A stretch of 64,000 nt of DNA from Microbacterium sediminis (GCF_004564075.1 NZ_CP038256.1:1984001-2048000); one strand, 5' to 3'. Positions 16,846 through 26,022 are shown, counted from the first letter of the stretch. Numbers and translations are program-made. The notes: generated by a model not told the origin, from the letters alone.

Positions 16846-18168
16846 GTGACCTCCCCCGCTCCGCATCAGGAACACCGGAGCGCGCTGATCGACCTGCGTC
16901 CCCTGACGCAGCACCCGGCCTTCGCGCGCCTCTGGATCGGCAACCTCCTGGGCGGCCTCGGCGGGCAGCTGACGATCATGGCCGTGATGCTGCACATGTA
17001 CGCGCTCACGGGCAGTGACATGGCGGTGGCGATGATCGCGTTCGCCGGGCTGCTGCCGATGATCGTCGCCGGGCTCTACGGCGGCATGCTCGCGGACTTC
17101 TTCGACCGGCGCATCGTGGCCCTGTCGGCGGCGAGCGTGACGTGGGTCTCCACGGCGATGCTGGCCCTGCTCGCCTGGACCGGCGGCGTGAACGAGTGGT
17201 GGCTGTACGCGCTGTCGATCGTCAACTCGGCCGCGAACTCGATCGTCGGCGCCACGAAGTCGGCGATGACGCCGAAGCTCGTCGGCAAGGAGCTGGTGCC
17301 GGCCGCGGCGGCCCTCAACGGCATGACCATGGGCCTCATGGTGATGGCCGGTCCGGCGCTGGGCGGCGTGCTCGTCGCCCTGTTCAGCTACCCCGTCACG
17401 TACACGATCGACGTGATCCTCATGCTGTCGCTCTTCCTCGGCCTGTGGACGCTCCCGAGCCTCAAGCCGGAGGGCTCCGCGGCGACGCCGGGGCTGAAGT
17501 CGCTCAGGCAGGGCCTGGCGTTCCTCCAGGGCGCCCCCAACATCCGCATGCAGTACGTCATGGACATCGTCGCCATGACGTTCGGCCACCCCGTGGCGAT
17601 CCTCCCGGCGGTCGGCGTGCTCGTGCTCGGCGGCGGCGAGATCACGACGGGGTTCCTGACGGCGGCGATCGCCATCGGCACGGTGCTCTCGAGCGTGTTC
17701 TCCGGGCGGCTCGGCGCCGTCCGGAGGCAGGGCGTGGGCATCGCCCGGGCGATCCAGGTGTTCGGCGTGTGCACGCTGCTGTTCGGGCTGACGCTGCTCG
17801 CCGCGCGCTTCGGGTGGTTCGCCGACGGGCCGATCGACGCGCAGCACGCCAACGTCACGCTGATCGTGCTGGCGTGCATCTTCCTGGCGGGCACGGGCGC
17901 CGCCGACAACGTCAGCGCCGTGTTCCGTCAGACGATGATGCAGCAGGCGGTGCCCGACGAGTTCCGCGGTCGCCTGCAGGGCGTGTTCATCGTCGTCGTC
18001 GCGGGCGGTCCGCGCGTCGGCGCGCTCTACTACGGCACCCTCGCGACGCTGTTCGCGCACTGGGTGCCGGCGGTGGCGGGCGGCATGATCATCGTGGCGC
18101 TCATCGCGCTGCTGCTGCGGGCGTCCACGACGTTCCGCGCCTACGACTCGCTCGAGCCGCGTCCGTAA
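16846..18168 (+). CDS. MFS transporter, EntS-like
   Basis: The 440-residue major facilitator has about 11-12 hydrophobic segments. Its closest family by eye is the MFS_3/EntS group: an N-terminal [20 protein letters not shown], a cytoplasmic loop [13 protein letters not shown] (motif A type) and [13 protein letters not shown] near the end. EntS itself exports enterobactin, but many actinobacterial homologues export unknown small molecules, and no siderophore genes are present here. The GTG start is fixed by the leaderless -10 element. It forms a single-gene unit followed by a hairpin at 18181-18221. The substrate is unknown. Confidence 0.9.
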   Translation: MTSPAPHQEHRSALIDLRPLTQHPAFARLWIGNLLGGLGGQLTIMAVMLHMYALTGSDMAVAMIAFAGLLPMIVAGLYGGMLADFFDRRIVALSAASVTWVSTAMLALLAWTGGVNEWWLYALSIVNSAANSIVGATKSAMTPKLVGKELVPAAAALNGMTMGLMVMAGPALGGVLVALFSYPVTYTIDVILMLSLFLGLWTLPSLKPEGSAATPGLKSLRQGLAFLQGAPNIRMQYVMDIVAMTFGHPVAILPAVGVLVLGGGEITTGFLTAAIAIGTVLSSVFSGRLGAVRRQGVGIARAIQVFGVCTLLFGLTLLAARFGWFADGPIDAQHANVTLIVLACIFLAGTGAADNVSAVFRQTMMQQAVPDEFRGRLQGVFIVVVAGGPRVGALYYGTLATLFAHWVPAVAGGMIIVALIALLLRASTTFRAYDSLEPRP

Positions 18169-18180
18169 CCGGACGAGAAA

Positions 18181-18221
18181 GACCCCGGTGGCTCTCGCGG
18201 GATCCGCGGCCACCGGGGGTC
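18181..18221. terminator. Terminator between the MFS and YceI genes
   Basis: Arms 18181-18191 and 18210-18221 pair over about 11 bp with one bulge, in a 82-bp gap between convergent genes. Confidence 0.7.
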
Positions 18222-18250
18222 TGGGTCATCGGGCCCCCACCCGATGAGGC

Positions 18251-18799
18251 TTACTTCTGCAGCACGCCCTGCAGGTCGAGGGTGATCTTGACGTCCTTGC
18301 CCACGAGCACGCCGCCGGTCTCGAGCGCGGCGTTCCAGGTGAGGCCGAACTCCTCGCGGTTGATCGTGGCCTGGGCGGTGGCCCCGACCTTGAAGTTGCC
18401 GAACGGGTCGGTGCCGAAGCCGCCGAGCTCGAGGTCGAACGTGACGTTCTTGGTGACGTCCTTGATCGTCAGGTCGCCGTCGACGAAGAACTCGCCGCCC
18501 TCGACGCGCACGCCGGTGCTGCGGAAGGTGATGGTCGGGTACGTCTCGGCGTCGAAGAAGTCGGCGCTGCGCAGGTGCGCGTCGCGACCCTCGTCCTTGG
18601 TGTCGATCGAGGCGACGTCGGCGGTGGCCTCGACGGTGGCCTCGAGCACGTTCTCGGGCAGCACGATCGTGGCCGACTTCACGGCGAACAGGCCGCGGAC
18701 CTTCGAGATCATCATGTGGCGGACCTCGAAGCCGACCTCGCTGTGCGCCGGGTCGAGGACGTAGGTGCCGGGGGTGTAGCCGGGGATGTCGATCGTCAT
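18251..18799 (-). CDS. YceI family protein
   Basis: This 182-residue lipocalin-like beta-barrel protein of the YceI family binds long isoprenoid or fatty lipids in characterised homologues. Family landmarks are YVLDPAHSEVGFEVRHMMISKVRG near the start, DEGRDAHLRSADFFDAETYPTITF in the middle and LTIKDVTKNVTFDLEL. No signal peptide is present, so it is a cytoplasmic form. ATG 18799 has AGGAGA about 9 nt upstream and so carries a conventional leader. A palindrome at 18897-18911 lies about 100 bp upstream and may be an operator. Confidence 0.95.
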   Translation of the reverse strand: MTIDIPGYTPGTYVLDPAHSEVGFEVRHMMISKVRGLFAVKSATIVLPENVLEATVEATADVASIDTKDEGRDAHLRSADFFDAETYPTITFRSTGVRVEGGEFFVDGDLTIKDVTKNVTFDLELGGFGTDPFGNFKVGATAQATINREEFGLTWNAALETGGVLVGKDVKITLDLQGVLQK

Positions 18800-18896
18800 G
18801 GTGTGTGCGTCTCCTGAGACTCTGTGTTGAGGGGCAGGCACCGCGACCGGGCCTGGCCCCTCACCATAACCCATTCACGTGCATAGATTCCAGGTT

Positions 18897-18911
18897 GTGA
18901 CGATATGTCAC
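18897..18911. promoter_or_regulatory. Palindrome upstream of yceI
   Basis: GTGAC, 5 nt, GTCAC forms an inverted repeat about 100 bp upstream of the YceI start. The binding protein is unknown. It resembles but does not match the CRP/GlxR spacing. Confidence 0.3.
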
Positions 18912-18932
18912 GCGATGTTCACCGACAACGAA

Positions 18933-18966
18933 CGCGCCGCACCGCCCCGAGGGGCGATGCGGCGCG
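18933..18966 (-). terminator. Terminator of the FKBP gene
   Basis: A long GC-rich stem (18933-18948 with 18951-18966, one A/C mismatch pair) starts 15 nt after the FKBP stop. Confidence 0.75.
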
Positions 18967-18981
18967 TGGATCTCGGCGTCG

Positions 18982-19353
18982 TCAGGCGACGTCGATGAGG
19001 TCGATGATGAAGATGAGGGTCTTGCCGCTGAGGAAGTGACCGGCGCCCGCGGGACCGTAGGCGAGGTGCGGCGGGATGACCAGCTCGCGACGGCCGCCCA
19101 CCTTCATGCCGGGGATGCCCTCCTGCCAGCCCTGGATCAGGCCGCGCAGCGGGAACTGGATGCTCTCGCCGCGGTTCCACGACGAGTCGAACTCCTCGCC
19201 GGTCTCGTACTCGACGCCGGCGTAGTGGACGGTGACGGTGTCGCCCGGCTTCGCCTCGGCGCCGTCGCCCACGATGATGTCGCGGATGACGAGCTCCGTG
19301 GGCGCGGGGCCCTCGGGGGCGTCGAACTCGGGCTTGGTGCGATCTGCGCTCAT
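18982..19353 (-). CDS. FKBP-type peptidyl-prolyl cis-trans isomerase
   Basis: The 123-residue cytoplasmic isomerase consists of one FKBP domain after a ~20-residue acidic lead (EFDAPEGPAPTELVIRD). Active-site landmarks are VTVHYAGVEYETGEEFDSSW, the LIQGWQEGIPGMKVGGRRELVIPP block and AYGPAGAG. No signal peptide or lipobox is present. ATG 19353 is preceded by GGATGGAG. It probably helps protein folding and is a monocistronic unit between two hairpins. It is unrelated in function to its neighbours. Confidence 0.95.
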   Translation of the reverse strand: MSADRTKPEFDAPEGPAPTELVIRDIIVGDGAEAKPGDTVTVHYAGVEYETGEEFDSSWNRGESIQFPLRGLIQGWQEGIPGMKVGGRRELVIPPHLAYGPAGAGHFLSGKTLIFIIDLIDVA

Positions 19354-19425
19354 GGCTCCATCCAAACACGTTCGGCGCGCGAGCGACACCGGCCCCGACA
19401 CGCGCCGACATCGAGCCGGAGACAG

Positions 19426-19477
19426 CATTCGGCGCCCGGGCCGCGACGATGTCTGCGAGTCAACCGGGCGCCGAATG
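19426..19477 (-). terminator. Hairpin downstream of the PrsW-like gene
   Basis: A 14-bp perfect stem (19426-19439 with 19464-19477) encloses a 24-nt loop about 50 nt past the stop. A smaller 7-bp hairpin at 19494-19510 precedes it. Confidence 0.55.
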
Positions 19478-19530
19478 GGACCTGATCTCAGGATCCCCGC
19501 TCTGCGGGGACGTGTCAAGACCCCGGGATC

Positions 19531-20772
19531 TCAGGGGGCGAGCAGCGCCTGTCGCGTGGCCGAGGCGCGGTGCAGCAGCAGGTGCTCGTCCTCCACCGCC
19601 CCCGGGTCGCGGCCGGTGAGCGCGCGCTGCCGGGCCATCGCGAGCGCGGTGGCGTCGGCGACGAACGACTTCATGAGCGCCGAGCGATTGCCGCGCAGGC
19701 TCGCCGCCCACCGCTTGCCGATCTTGCGCCCCTGGGGCGTGGCGAGCATGTCGACCTCCTGGCGCGTGAACCAGCCGGCGTCGGCGTACTCCCCCAGCCG
19801 CTCCTTCGTCAGGCGCATCTCCTCCTTGCGCAGCTGCACGACGCAGACGATGAACAGCACGAAGATCGGCACCTCCACGAGCGCGTAGACGGTGTAGAAC
19901 GCGTTCGGGAAGAAAATGTCCAGCGTCGACGAGGCGTTCCACAGCGCGTGCAGCGCGACGCCGATGACGTAGCCGATGAGGGTGAACAGCGGGATGCTGC
20001 GTCCGCCGCGCTTGGCCAGGCCGATCATCAGGCCGATCGCCCCGGTGAACATGGCGTGGGCGAACGGGCTCATCACGCCGCGGAGGAAGAAGTTGGTCGC
20101 GAGGCCGTCGATCCCGCCGAGGTAGAGGGCCTGCACGAAGTACTGGATGTTCTCGGTGAAGGCGAAGCCCGCGCCGATGAGCATGCCGTAGACGAGCCCG
20201 TCGACCGGACCGTCGAACGCCTTGCGGCCCATCCAGAGCACGAGCAGGATGCCGAGGAGCTTCCAGCCCTCCTCGACGATCGGGGCGCGCACGATGATCG
20301 AGAGGATCTCGTGCAGCAGCGGATCGGTGCCCAGGAGCATCGCGATGAGGTCGAGCACGATGATCGTCAGCAGCGTGAGGGCGATCGAGGCGACGGCGCC
20401 CCACGCGAGCGCGAAGACGATCAGCGAGCGGGGCTCCGGCTCCCAGCGGTCGATGAGCAGCAGCACCGTGAGGATGATGCCCACGAACGGGAACAGCGCC
20501 AGGAAGCTCGTGATCGCCACGCCGACGACGCCGAGACCCGTGATGTAGTAGCCGATGACCGCGACGGCGAGCACGCCGAGCACGATCCAGATCCACAGCC
20601 ACGGGGCGCGCCCCTTCGAGGGCACGGGCGGCAGCTGAAGGTGCGGCTCCTGCGGCGCTGCCGGGGCGATGTGCGCCGGCTGAGCGTGCGCCGGATGCGC
20701 GAGCGGCGACGCCCATCCCTGCTGCGCGTCGCCGACCGTGCCCGTGTGGAAGTTCCCGCCCCCGTAAGTCAT
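19531..20772 (-). CDS. PrsW-family intramembrane metalloprotease
   Basis: The 413-residue membrane protein has a ~55-residue cytoplasmic Pro/His/Ala-rich lead, then about eight membrane helices and a ~90-residue soluble tail. Protease motifs lie in the membrane part: EEGWK (EExxK), FAFTENIQYF, HAMFTG and HALWN, which give the Glu and His ligands of the family. PrsW starts regulated proteolysis of anti-sigma factors in Bacillus; a target here is unknown and no anti-sigma gene is near. I chose ATG 20772 over GTG 20778 because TAGAGT lies exactly 6 nt before it. Confidence 0.9.
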   Translation of the reverse strand: MTYGGGNFHTGTVGDAQQGWASPLAHPAHAQPAHIAPAAPQEPHLQLPPVPSKGRAPWLWIWIVLGVLAVAVIGYYITGLGVVGVAITSFLALFPFVGIILTVLLLIDRWEPEPRSLIVFALAWGAVASIALTLLTIIVLDLIAMLLGTDPLLHEILSIIVRAPIVEEGWKLLGILLVLWMGRKAFDGPVDGLVYGMLIGAGFAFTENIQYFVQALYLGGIDGLATNFFLRGVMSPFAHAMFTGAIGLMIGLAKRGGRSIPLFTLIGYVIGVALHALWNASSTLDIFFPNAFYTVYALVEVPIFVLFIVCVVQLRKEEMRLTKERLGEYADAGWFTRQEVDMLATPQGRKIGKRWAASLRGNRSALMKSFVADATALAMARQRALTGRDPGAVEDEHLLLHRASATRQALLAP

Positions 20773-20778
20773 GCCCAC

Positions 20779-20784
20779 ACTCTA
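20779..20784 (-). promoter_or_regulatory. -10 element of the PrsW-like gene (leaderless)
   Basis: TAGAGT is followed by 6 nt and ATG 20772. This decides the start. Confidence 0.55.
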
Positions 20785-20857
20785 TTGGCGCGATCCGACG
20801 GCAGACATGGGGACTTCTGTGCGACTTCCACGACAGGGGCGCGTCGATTCGCGCTCA

Positions 20858-20863
20858 TAGACT
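20858..20863 (+). promoter_or_regulatory. -10 element of the FAH-family gene (leaderless)
   Basis: TAGACT is followed by 6 nt and ATG 20870. Confidence 0.6.
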
Positions 20864-20869
20864 GGGACG

Positions 20870-21739
20870 ATGCGTTTTTCCCACCTCGTGCTGCCCGGAC
20901 AGTCCGCCCCCACGCTCGTCGTGAAGGAGGGGGACGAGGCGATCCCGGTCGCCACGCTGGTGGAGGACGCCCCGCGATCGCTGGACGAGCTCATCGCCGC
21001 CGGCCCCGAGGCCCTCGACGCGCTCCGCACCGCGCTGGCGGACGGTCGCGGCGAGCGCATCTCGTTCGCCGACGCCGGCTACGCCCCCGCGCTGCTGCGC
21101 CCGCCGGCGATCATGGCGGTCGGCCTCAACTACGCCGCGCACTCCGGCGAGCTCAACCTCAAGACCGACTCCACGCCGACCGTGTTCACGCTGTGGCCCA
21201 ACTCGCTCGCGGGCCACGAGGGCACCACCACGTGGTCGCGCAGCGTGACCGGCGCTGTGGACTACGAGGCCGAGCTCGGCGTCGTGATCGGCCGCCCCGC
21301 CCGCGACGTCACCGAGGACGAGGCGCTCGACCACGTCTTCGGCTACACCGTGGTCAACGACATCTCGGCGCGCGACATCCAGTACTCCGAGGCGCAGTGG
21401 AGCCGCTGCAAGTCGCTCGACGGCTTCACGCCCGTCGGCCCCGACGTCGTCACGGCCGACGAGATCCCCGACCCGCAGAACCTGCACATCTGGACGCGCA
21501 TCGGCGACGAGCTGCTGCAGGACGGCTCGACGGGTCAGATGGTCCGCTCGGTCGCGACGCTCATCGCCCACCTCTCGCAGGGCATCACGATCCTGCCCGG
21601 CACGCTCATCTCCACGGGCAGCCCCGGCGGTTCGGGCTTCTCGCGCACGCCGCAGGTGCTGCTGAAGGACGGCACGACCGTCACGGTCGGCGTCGACGGC
21701 ATCGGCGAGCTCACGACCCACTGCCGCATCGTCGACTGA
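20870..21739 (+). CDS. Fumarylacetoacetate hydrolase family protein
   Basis: This 289-residue protein has an N-terminal ~70-residue cap and a C-terminal FAH catalytic domain. VGLNYAAHSGE opens the domain. The metal ligands fit DYEAELGVVIGR (the E-x-E pattern), followed by VFGYTVVNDISARDIQ and the late LISTGSPGGSGFSRTP. The family includes acylpyruvases, hydratases and decarboxylases of aromatic degradation. No aromatic pathway genes are adjacent, so the substrate cannot be assigned. It is divergent from the PrsW-like gene, and both have leaderless promoters within about 95 bp. Confidence 0.93.
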   Translation: MRFSHLVLPGQSAPTLVVKEGDEAIPVATLVEDAPRSLDELIAAGPEALDALRTALADGRGERISFADAGYAPALLRPPAIMAVGLNYAAHSGELNLKTDSTPTVFTLWPNSLAGHEGTTTWSRSVTGAVDYEAELGVVIGRPARDVTEDEALDHVFGYTVVNDISARDIQYSEAQWSRCKSLDGFTPVGPDVVTADEIPDPQNLHIWTRIGDELLQDGSTGQMVRSVATLIAHLSQGITILPGTLISTGSPGGSGFSRTPQVLLKDGTTVTVGVDGIGELTTHCRIVD

Positions 21740-21851
21740 CGGCGGCTCCCCGCCCGCCACCGGCGTGCACTGGTCGCTTCATCTGCGCGGCTCCGCCGCT
21801 CCGTTCCCCAACCGGGAGGTCGAACTCGCCGGTTGCTGAACGGCTCCCGCC

Positions 21852-23294
21852 TTACGGCAGGTCCTCGGGGGCGATCACCGGGATCGTCTGCGTGATCGGC
21901 TCGATGCCCGAGAGGCGCTCGGGCCGCAGCTGCTTGCTGACCTCCTCGCGCGACATCAGCCCGGCCTCGACCACGAGGTCGGCGACGTTGCGCCCGGTCA
22001 GGAGCGCGGTCTTGGCGAGCGCGGCCGCCGCGGAGTAGCCGATGAACGGCGTCAGCGCCGTGATCACGCCGACCGACGAGCCGACCATCGCGCCGAGGCG
22101 CTCGCGGTTGGCGGTGATGCCGTCGACGCAGTTCACGCGCAGGGTGCGCATGGCCTGACGCATCCACGTGATCGACTGCAGCAGCGAGTGCGCGATGACG
22201 GGCTCGAAGGCGTTGAGCTGGAGCTGACCGCCCTCGACGGCCATCGTGACGGTGGTGTCGGCGCCGGCGACCGAGAAGGCGACCTGGTTGACGACCTCCG
22301 GGATGACGGGGTTCACCTTGCCCGGCATGATCGACGATCCGGCGGCGCGGGCCGGCAGGTTGATCTCGGCCAGGCCCGCCTGCGGGCCCGACGAGAGCAG
22401 GCGCAGGTCGTTGCAGATCTTCGAGAGCTTCATGGCCGTGCGCTTGATCGCGCCCGAGAACGACATGAACGCGCCGGTGTCGCTCGTGGACTCCACGAGG
22501 TCGGTCGCCGTCTCGAGCTCGAGGCCCGAGATCGCGGCGAGGTGATCGCGCACGCGCCGGGCGTACTCGGGGTGCGCCGTGATGCCCGTGCCGATCGCGG
22601 TGGCGCCCATGTTGATCTCGAGCAGCAGCCGGGCGTTGTCGCGCTGGCGCTGCAGGTCCTCGGTGAGGGTGCTGGCGAAGCCGTTGAACTCCTGACCGAG
22701 CGTCATCGGCACGGCGTCCTGCAGCTGGGTGCGGCCCACCTTGAGCACGTCGTGGAACTCGCGCCCCTTGGCGCGGAAGGACTGCTGCAGCAGGTCGAGC
22801 TCGTCGATGGCCGTGAAGTGGGCCATGATGATCGCGATCTTGATCGCCGTCGGGTAGACATCGTTGGTCGACTGGCTGCGGTTGGTGTGATCGATCGGCG
22901 ACAGGTAGGCGTAGTCGCCCTTGGGCCGCCCCGCCAGCTCCAGCGCGACGTTGGTGATGACCTCGTTCGCGCACATGTTGGTCGAGGTGCCGGCGCCGCC
23001 CTGGATGACGCCGACGACGAACTCGTCGTGGAAGCGACCGTCGATCACGAGCTGCGCGGCGCGATCGATCAGATCCGCCCGCTCGGGGTCGAGTACGCCG
23101 ATGTCGCGGTTCGCCCGGGCGGCCGCCTGCTTCACCATCGCCAGCGCGCGCACGAGCTCGGGATACACCGAGATGGGCCGCTTGGTGATGTCGAAGTTCT
23201 CCAGCGCCCGCGCCGTGTGGATGCCCCAGTAGGCGTCGGCGGGGATCTCGAGGGAACCCAGGGAATCGGTCTCGGTGCGCGTCGGTGCCGTCAC
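21852..23294 (-). CDS. aspA: Aspartate ammonia-lyase
   Basis: The 480-residue fumarase/aspartase superfamily enzyme interconverts L-aspartate with fumarate and ammonia. Signature GSSIMPGKVNP is present, as are RTETDSLGSLEIPADAYWG at the start, GGAGTSTNMCANEVI and the SPIDHTNRSQSTNDVYPTA block. The residues distinguish it from fumarase by overall similarity rather than one motif, so the exact assignment is a family call. GTG 23294 is favoured because TAGGCT lies 7 nt before it; ATG 23300 is only 1 nt from that element. It is preceded on the same strand by a metallophosphoesterase gene 67 bp away. Confidence 0.92.
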   Translation of the reverse strand: MTAPTRTETDSLGSLEIPADAYWGIHTARALENFDITKRPISVYPELVRALAMVKQAAARANRDIGVLDPERADLIDRAAQLVIDGRFHDEFVVGVIQGGAGTSTNMCANEVITNVALELAGRPKGDYAYLSPIDHTNRSQSTNDVYPTAIKIAIIMAHFTAIDELDLLQQSFRAKGREFHDVLKVGRTQLQDAVPMTLGQEFNGFASTLTEDLQRQRDNARLLLEINMGATAIGTGITAHPEYARRVRDHLAAISGLELETATDLVESTSDTGAFMSFSGAIKRTAMKLSKICNDLRLLSSGPQAGLAEINLPARAAGSSIMPGKVNPVIPEVVNQVAFSVAGADTTVTMAVEGGQLQLNAFEPVIAHSLLQSITWMRQAMRTLRVNCVDGITANRERLGAMVGSSVGVITALTPFIGYSAAAALAKTALLTGRNVADLVVEAGLMSREEVSKQLRPERLSGIEPITQTIPVIAPEDLP

Positions 23295-23301
23295 CCTCAT
23301 C

Positions 23302-23307
23302 AGCCTA
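23302..23307 (-). promoter_or_regulatory. -10 element of aspA (leaderless)
   Basis: TAGGCT is followed by 7 nt and GTG 23294. Confidence 0.5.
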
Positions 23308-23361
23308 GGCGTCCCGCCCGCGTTTGCCTCGCGACGGGCCGGTGCACGCGCGGGCGGCACG

Positions 23362-24252
23362 TCATCGCTTGCGGGAGAAGGCCTCCAGGCGCTCCTGCGG
23401 GGTGAGCACGGCCATGCGCTCGTAGAACTCCGGGGCGAAGAACGTCGCCGGCTCCGCGGCGGCCACCGGCACGACCGTGTGCGTGATCGTGTCGTCGTAC
23501 ACGTGCACGAGGTGGAACGACTGGCCCGCGTCCATGCCGTTCACGCGCAGCGCGGGCCGGGCCACGTCCATCGTGTAGCACGTGGCGGCCGCGACGCTGA
23601 CGGGGACGCCGGCGAACGTGCCGTTCATCGAGTAGTGCAGGTGACCCGCGAGGATCGCCCGCACGTCCGATCCGCGGATCGCCTCGGCGAGGAGATCCTG
23701 ATCCTTCAGCTCGAGGATGTCGAACAGCGGGACGTGGCTCGGCAGCGGCGGATGGTGCAGGGCGAGGATCGTGCCGAGCGGCGCCGGCTCGGCGAGCTCC
23801 GCGCGCAGCCACTCGCGCTGCGCCGCGTCGATCTCGCCGTGGTGCCACCCCGGCACGGTGGAGTCCAGCGCGATGAGGCGCAGCCCGCCGAGATCCCACA
23901 CACCCGTGACCGGCTCCTGCGTGGGCTCGAGGCCCAGCAGGTCGCGGCGCATCTGCGGCCGCTCGTCGTGATTGCCCGCCACCCACACGATCGGGGCGCC
24001 GAGCCGCTCCGCGACAGGATCGACGATCGCGCGCAGCCGCGCGTACGCGTCGGGCTCGCCGAGGTCGGTGAGATCGCCCGTGAACACGAGCGCGTCCGGC
24101 CGCTGCTCGAGCTGCTCCACACGCGCGAGCGTCTCGCGCAGGTGCTCCTCGACCGCGTAGCGGCCCCCGAGCGCGGCGCCGCCGGCGAGCAGATGCGTGT
24201 CGCTGAGGTGGACGATCGTGCGCCGCGCGGGCGCGTGCTGGCCGAACTGCAT
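23362..24252 (-). CDS. Calcineurin-like metallophosphoesterase, CpdA-type (paralogue 1)
   Basis: The 296-residue dimetal phosphoesterase has the full motif series: LSDTHL (D-x-H), FTGDLTDLG (GD), AGNHDE (GNHD), LALHHPPLP (H), and LAGHLHY (GHxH). The order and spacing fit CpdA-like 3',5'-cyclic nucleotide phosphodiesterases, though many homologues have other phosphoester substrates. No signal peptide is present. It is homologous along its whole length to the gene at 34253-35197. It lies 19 bp after a small membrane-protein gene but has its own -10 element inside that gap. Confidence 0.9.
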   Translation of the reverse strand: MQFGQHAPARRTIVHLSDTHLLAGGAALGGRYAVEEHLRETLARVEQLEQRPDALVFTGDLTDLGEPDAYARLRAIVDPVAERLGAPIVWVAGNHDERPQMRRDLLGLEPTQEPVTGVWDLGGLRLIALDSTVPGWHHGEIDAAQREWLRAELAEPAPLGTILALHHPPLPSHVPLFDILELKDQDLLAEAIRGSDVRAILAGHLHYSMNGTFAGVPVSVAAATCYTMDVARPALRVNGMDAGQSFHLVHVYDDTITHTVVPVAAAEPATFFAPEFYERMAVLTPQERLEAFSRKR

Positions 24253-24258
24253 GCGGCC

Positions 24259-24264
24259 AGGCTA
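24259..24264 (-). promoter_or_regulatory. -10 element of metallophosphoesterase 1 (leaderless)
   Basis: TAGCCT is followed by 6 nt and ATG 24252. It lies between two same-strand genes. Confidence 0.5.
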
Positions 24265-24271
24265 TCGGCGC

Positions 24272-24598
24272 TCAGCCCAGAACGATGAGCAGGATCCCCG
24301 CGAGCACCGCGAGCACGACCACGGCGAAGCACGCGAAGGCGCCCACGAGCGCGAGCTGCCTCTGCCCCTCGGTGAGCGGGCTGCGTCGGGCCGCCTTGTC
24401 GGCCTGCTTCTGCGCCTTGGCGATCTGCTTGGGCGTCATCACCGCGATCGCGTCGGTGAACACCGCGGGTGCCACCACGGGGATGCGTCCCGAGCGCGCC
24501 AGCAGCCGCAGCCCGGTGGCGTAGAACCCCACGACCACGACGCCCGCGACGAGGGCCGCGGCGAACACCTGCAGGAACGCGAGCCAGTCGATCGTCAT
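24272..24598 (-). CDS. Small membrane protein coupled to the phosphate transporter
   Basis: This 108-residue protein has two hydrophobic segments (about residues 8-32 and 82-107) flanking a basic cytoplasmic loop rich in Lys, Gln and Ala (TPKQIAKAQKQADKAARR). Its ATG overlaps the stop of the PiT gene (ATGA), so it is translationally coupled. This suggests an accessory subunit or regulator of phosphate uptake. I recognise no named family. Its basic loop resembles in composition the basic tail of the PiT protein, so the two may interact; this is inference. Confidence 0.85.
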   Translation of the reverse strand: MTIDWLAFLQVFAAALVAGVVVVGFYATGLRLLARSGRIPVVAPAVFTDAIAVMTPKQIAKAQKQADKAARRSPLTEGQRQLALVGAFACFAVVVLAVLAGILLIVLG

Positions 24599-26016
24599 CT
24601 GCCGCTCCCCTTCTTCTTCGGCGTGCGCTGCGCCGCGATCCGCGCTGCCTCCTCGGCCGCGACCCTGGCCGCCTTCGCCGCGGCGGCCTCGGCTGCCTTG
24701 TCGGCCGCGGCCTTCGCGGCCTTGTCGGCGGCGCGCGCGAGCTCCTCGCGCACCGCCTGCTGCGCGGCCAGCTGTGCGGCGCGCCGCACCTCCTCGAGCT
24801 CCGCCCGGCGCGCCGCGTCGCGGGCGGCCTCGCGGCGCTGCCGGCGCGTGGGCGGCGGGGTGCTCGTCGTGCTCACCGCCAGGTCGGACTGCGCCACGTC
24901 GTTCATGGCGTTGCCGGCGTGCACGTTGTCCTTCCGCGACCGCAGGAACAGCACGAGGATGATCACGATCGCGAGCACGGCGTCGATCGCGACACCGCCG
25001 ATCCCCAGCCACACCACGAGCAGGGCGGCGAGCGCGCCCACGACGCCCGCGGCGGGCAGCGCGAGCACCCAGCCGACGAAGATCCGCCCCGCCGTCTTCC
25101 AGCGCACGGACGAGCCGCGCCGCCCGAGACCGGAGCCGATCACCGAGCCCGAGGCGACCTGCGTGGTCGACAGCGCGAAGCCGAGGTGGCTCGAGGCGAG
25201 GATCGTGGCCGCCGTCGACGTCTCGGCCGAGAAGCCCTGGGCGGGCTTGACCTCGGTGAGGCCCCTGCCCATCGTGCGGATGATGCGCCACCCGCCCACG
25301 TAGGTGCCGAGCGCGATGGCGGCGGCGGCCGAGACGATGACCCACAGCTGCGGCTCGTGGTGGGCGGCGGACTGCCAGCCGACCGAGATCAGCGCGAGCG
25401 TGATGACGCCCATGGTCTTCTGCGCGTCGTTGGTGCCGTGCGCGAGGGCCACGAGCGACGAGGTGAAGATCTGGCCCCAGCGGAACCCGTCGCGCCCGTC
25501 GGGCCTGCCGTCGTAGCGGCGCGTGACGGAGTAGGCGATGCGGGTGAGCACGAAGGCGATGATGCCGGCCGTGAGCGGCGCGAGCAGGGCGGGCAGCACG
25601 ACCTTCGAGACCACCACGCCGAAGTCGATGCCGGCGGCCCCGAAGCCGACCAGGGTCGCACCGATGAGGCCGCCGAAGAGCGCGTGCGACGAGCTGGACG
25701 GCAGCCCCAGCAGCCACGTGAGCATGTTCCACGTGATGGCGCCGATGAGGCCGGCGAAGATGAGCGGCGGGAACAGATCGCCCGCGATCTGATCCTCGCG
25801 GATGATGCCGCCCGAGATGGTCTTCGCGACCTCGGTGGACAGGAAGGCGCCCACGAGGTTGAGCGCCGCGGCGAGGCCCACAGCCGTCTTCGGCTTCAGG
25901 GCGCCGGTGGCGATGGGGGTCGCCATCGCGTTGGCGGTGTCGTGGAAGCCGTTGGTGAAGTCGAAGAACAGCGCCAGGGCGACGACGAGGATGATGATGA
26001 GCGTGGCGATCTCCAC
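24595..26016 (-). CDS. PiT-family inorganic phosphate transporter with charged tail
   Basis: The 473-residue low-affinity phosphate:cation symporter has the two inverted PiT repeats: FDFTNGFHDTANAMATPI near the start and LVALAHGTNDAQKTMG in the middle, with GLPSSSSHALFGG as the conserved loop. The membrane part ends near residue 375. It is followed by a ~95-residue cytoplasmic tail extremely rich in Ala, Arg, Lys and Glu, predicted to be a long helix or coiled coil, which most PiT proteins lack. The start is GTG with TAGCCT 6 nt upstream. No phoU-like gene is adjacent; instead a small two-helix membrane protein follows. Confidence 0.95.
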   Translation of the reverse strand: MEIATLIIILVVALALFFDFTNGFHDTANAMATPIATGALKPKTAVGLAAALNLVGAFLSTEVAKTISGGIIREDQIAGDLFPPLIFAGLIGAITWNMLTWLLGLPSSSSHALFGGLIGATLVGFGAAGIDFGVVVSKVVLPALLAPLTAGIIAFVLTRIAYSVTRRYDGRPDGRDGFRWGQIFTSSLVALAHGTNDAQKTMGVITLALISVGWQSAAHHEPQLWVIVSAAAAIALGTYVGGWRIIRTMGRGLTEVKPAQGFSAETSTAATILASSHLGFALSTTQVASGSVIGSGLGRRGSSVRWKTAGRIFVGWVLALPAAGVVGALAALLVVWLGIGGVAIDAVLAIVIILVLFLRSRKDNVHAGNAMNDVAQSDLAVSTTSTPPPTRRQRREAARDAARRAELEEVRRAAQLAAQQAVREELARAADKAAKAAADKAAEAAAAKAARVAAEEAARIAAQRTPKKKGSGR

Positions 26017-26022
26017 GTCCCC

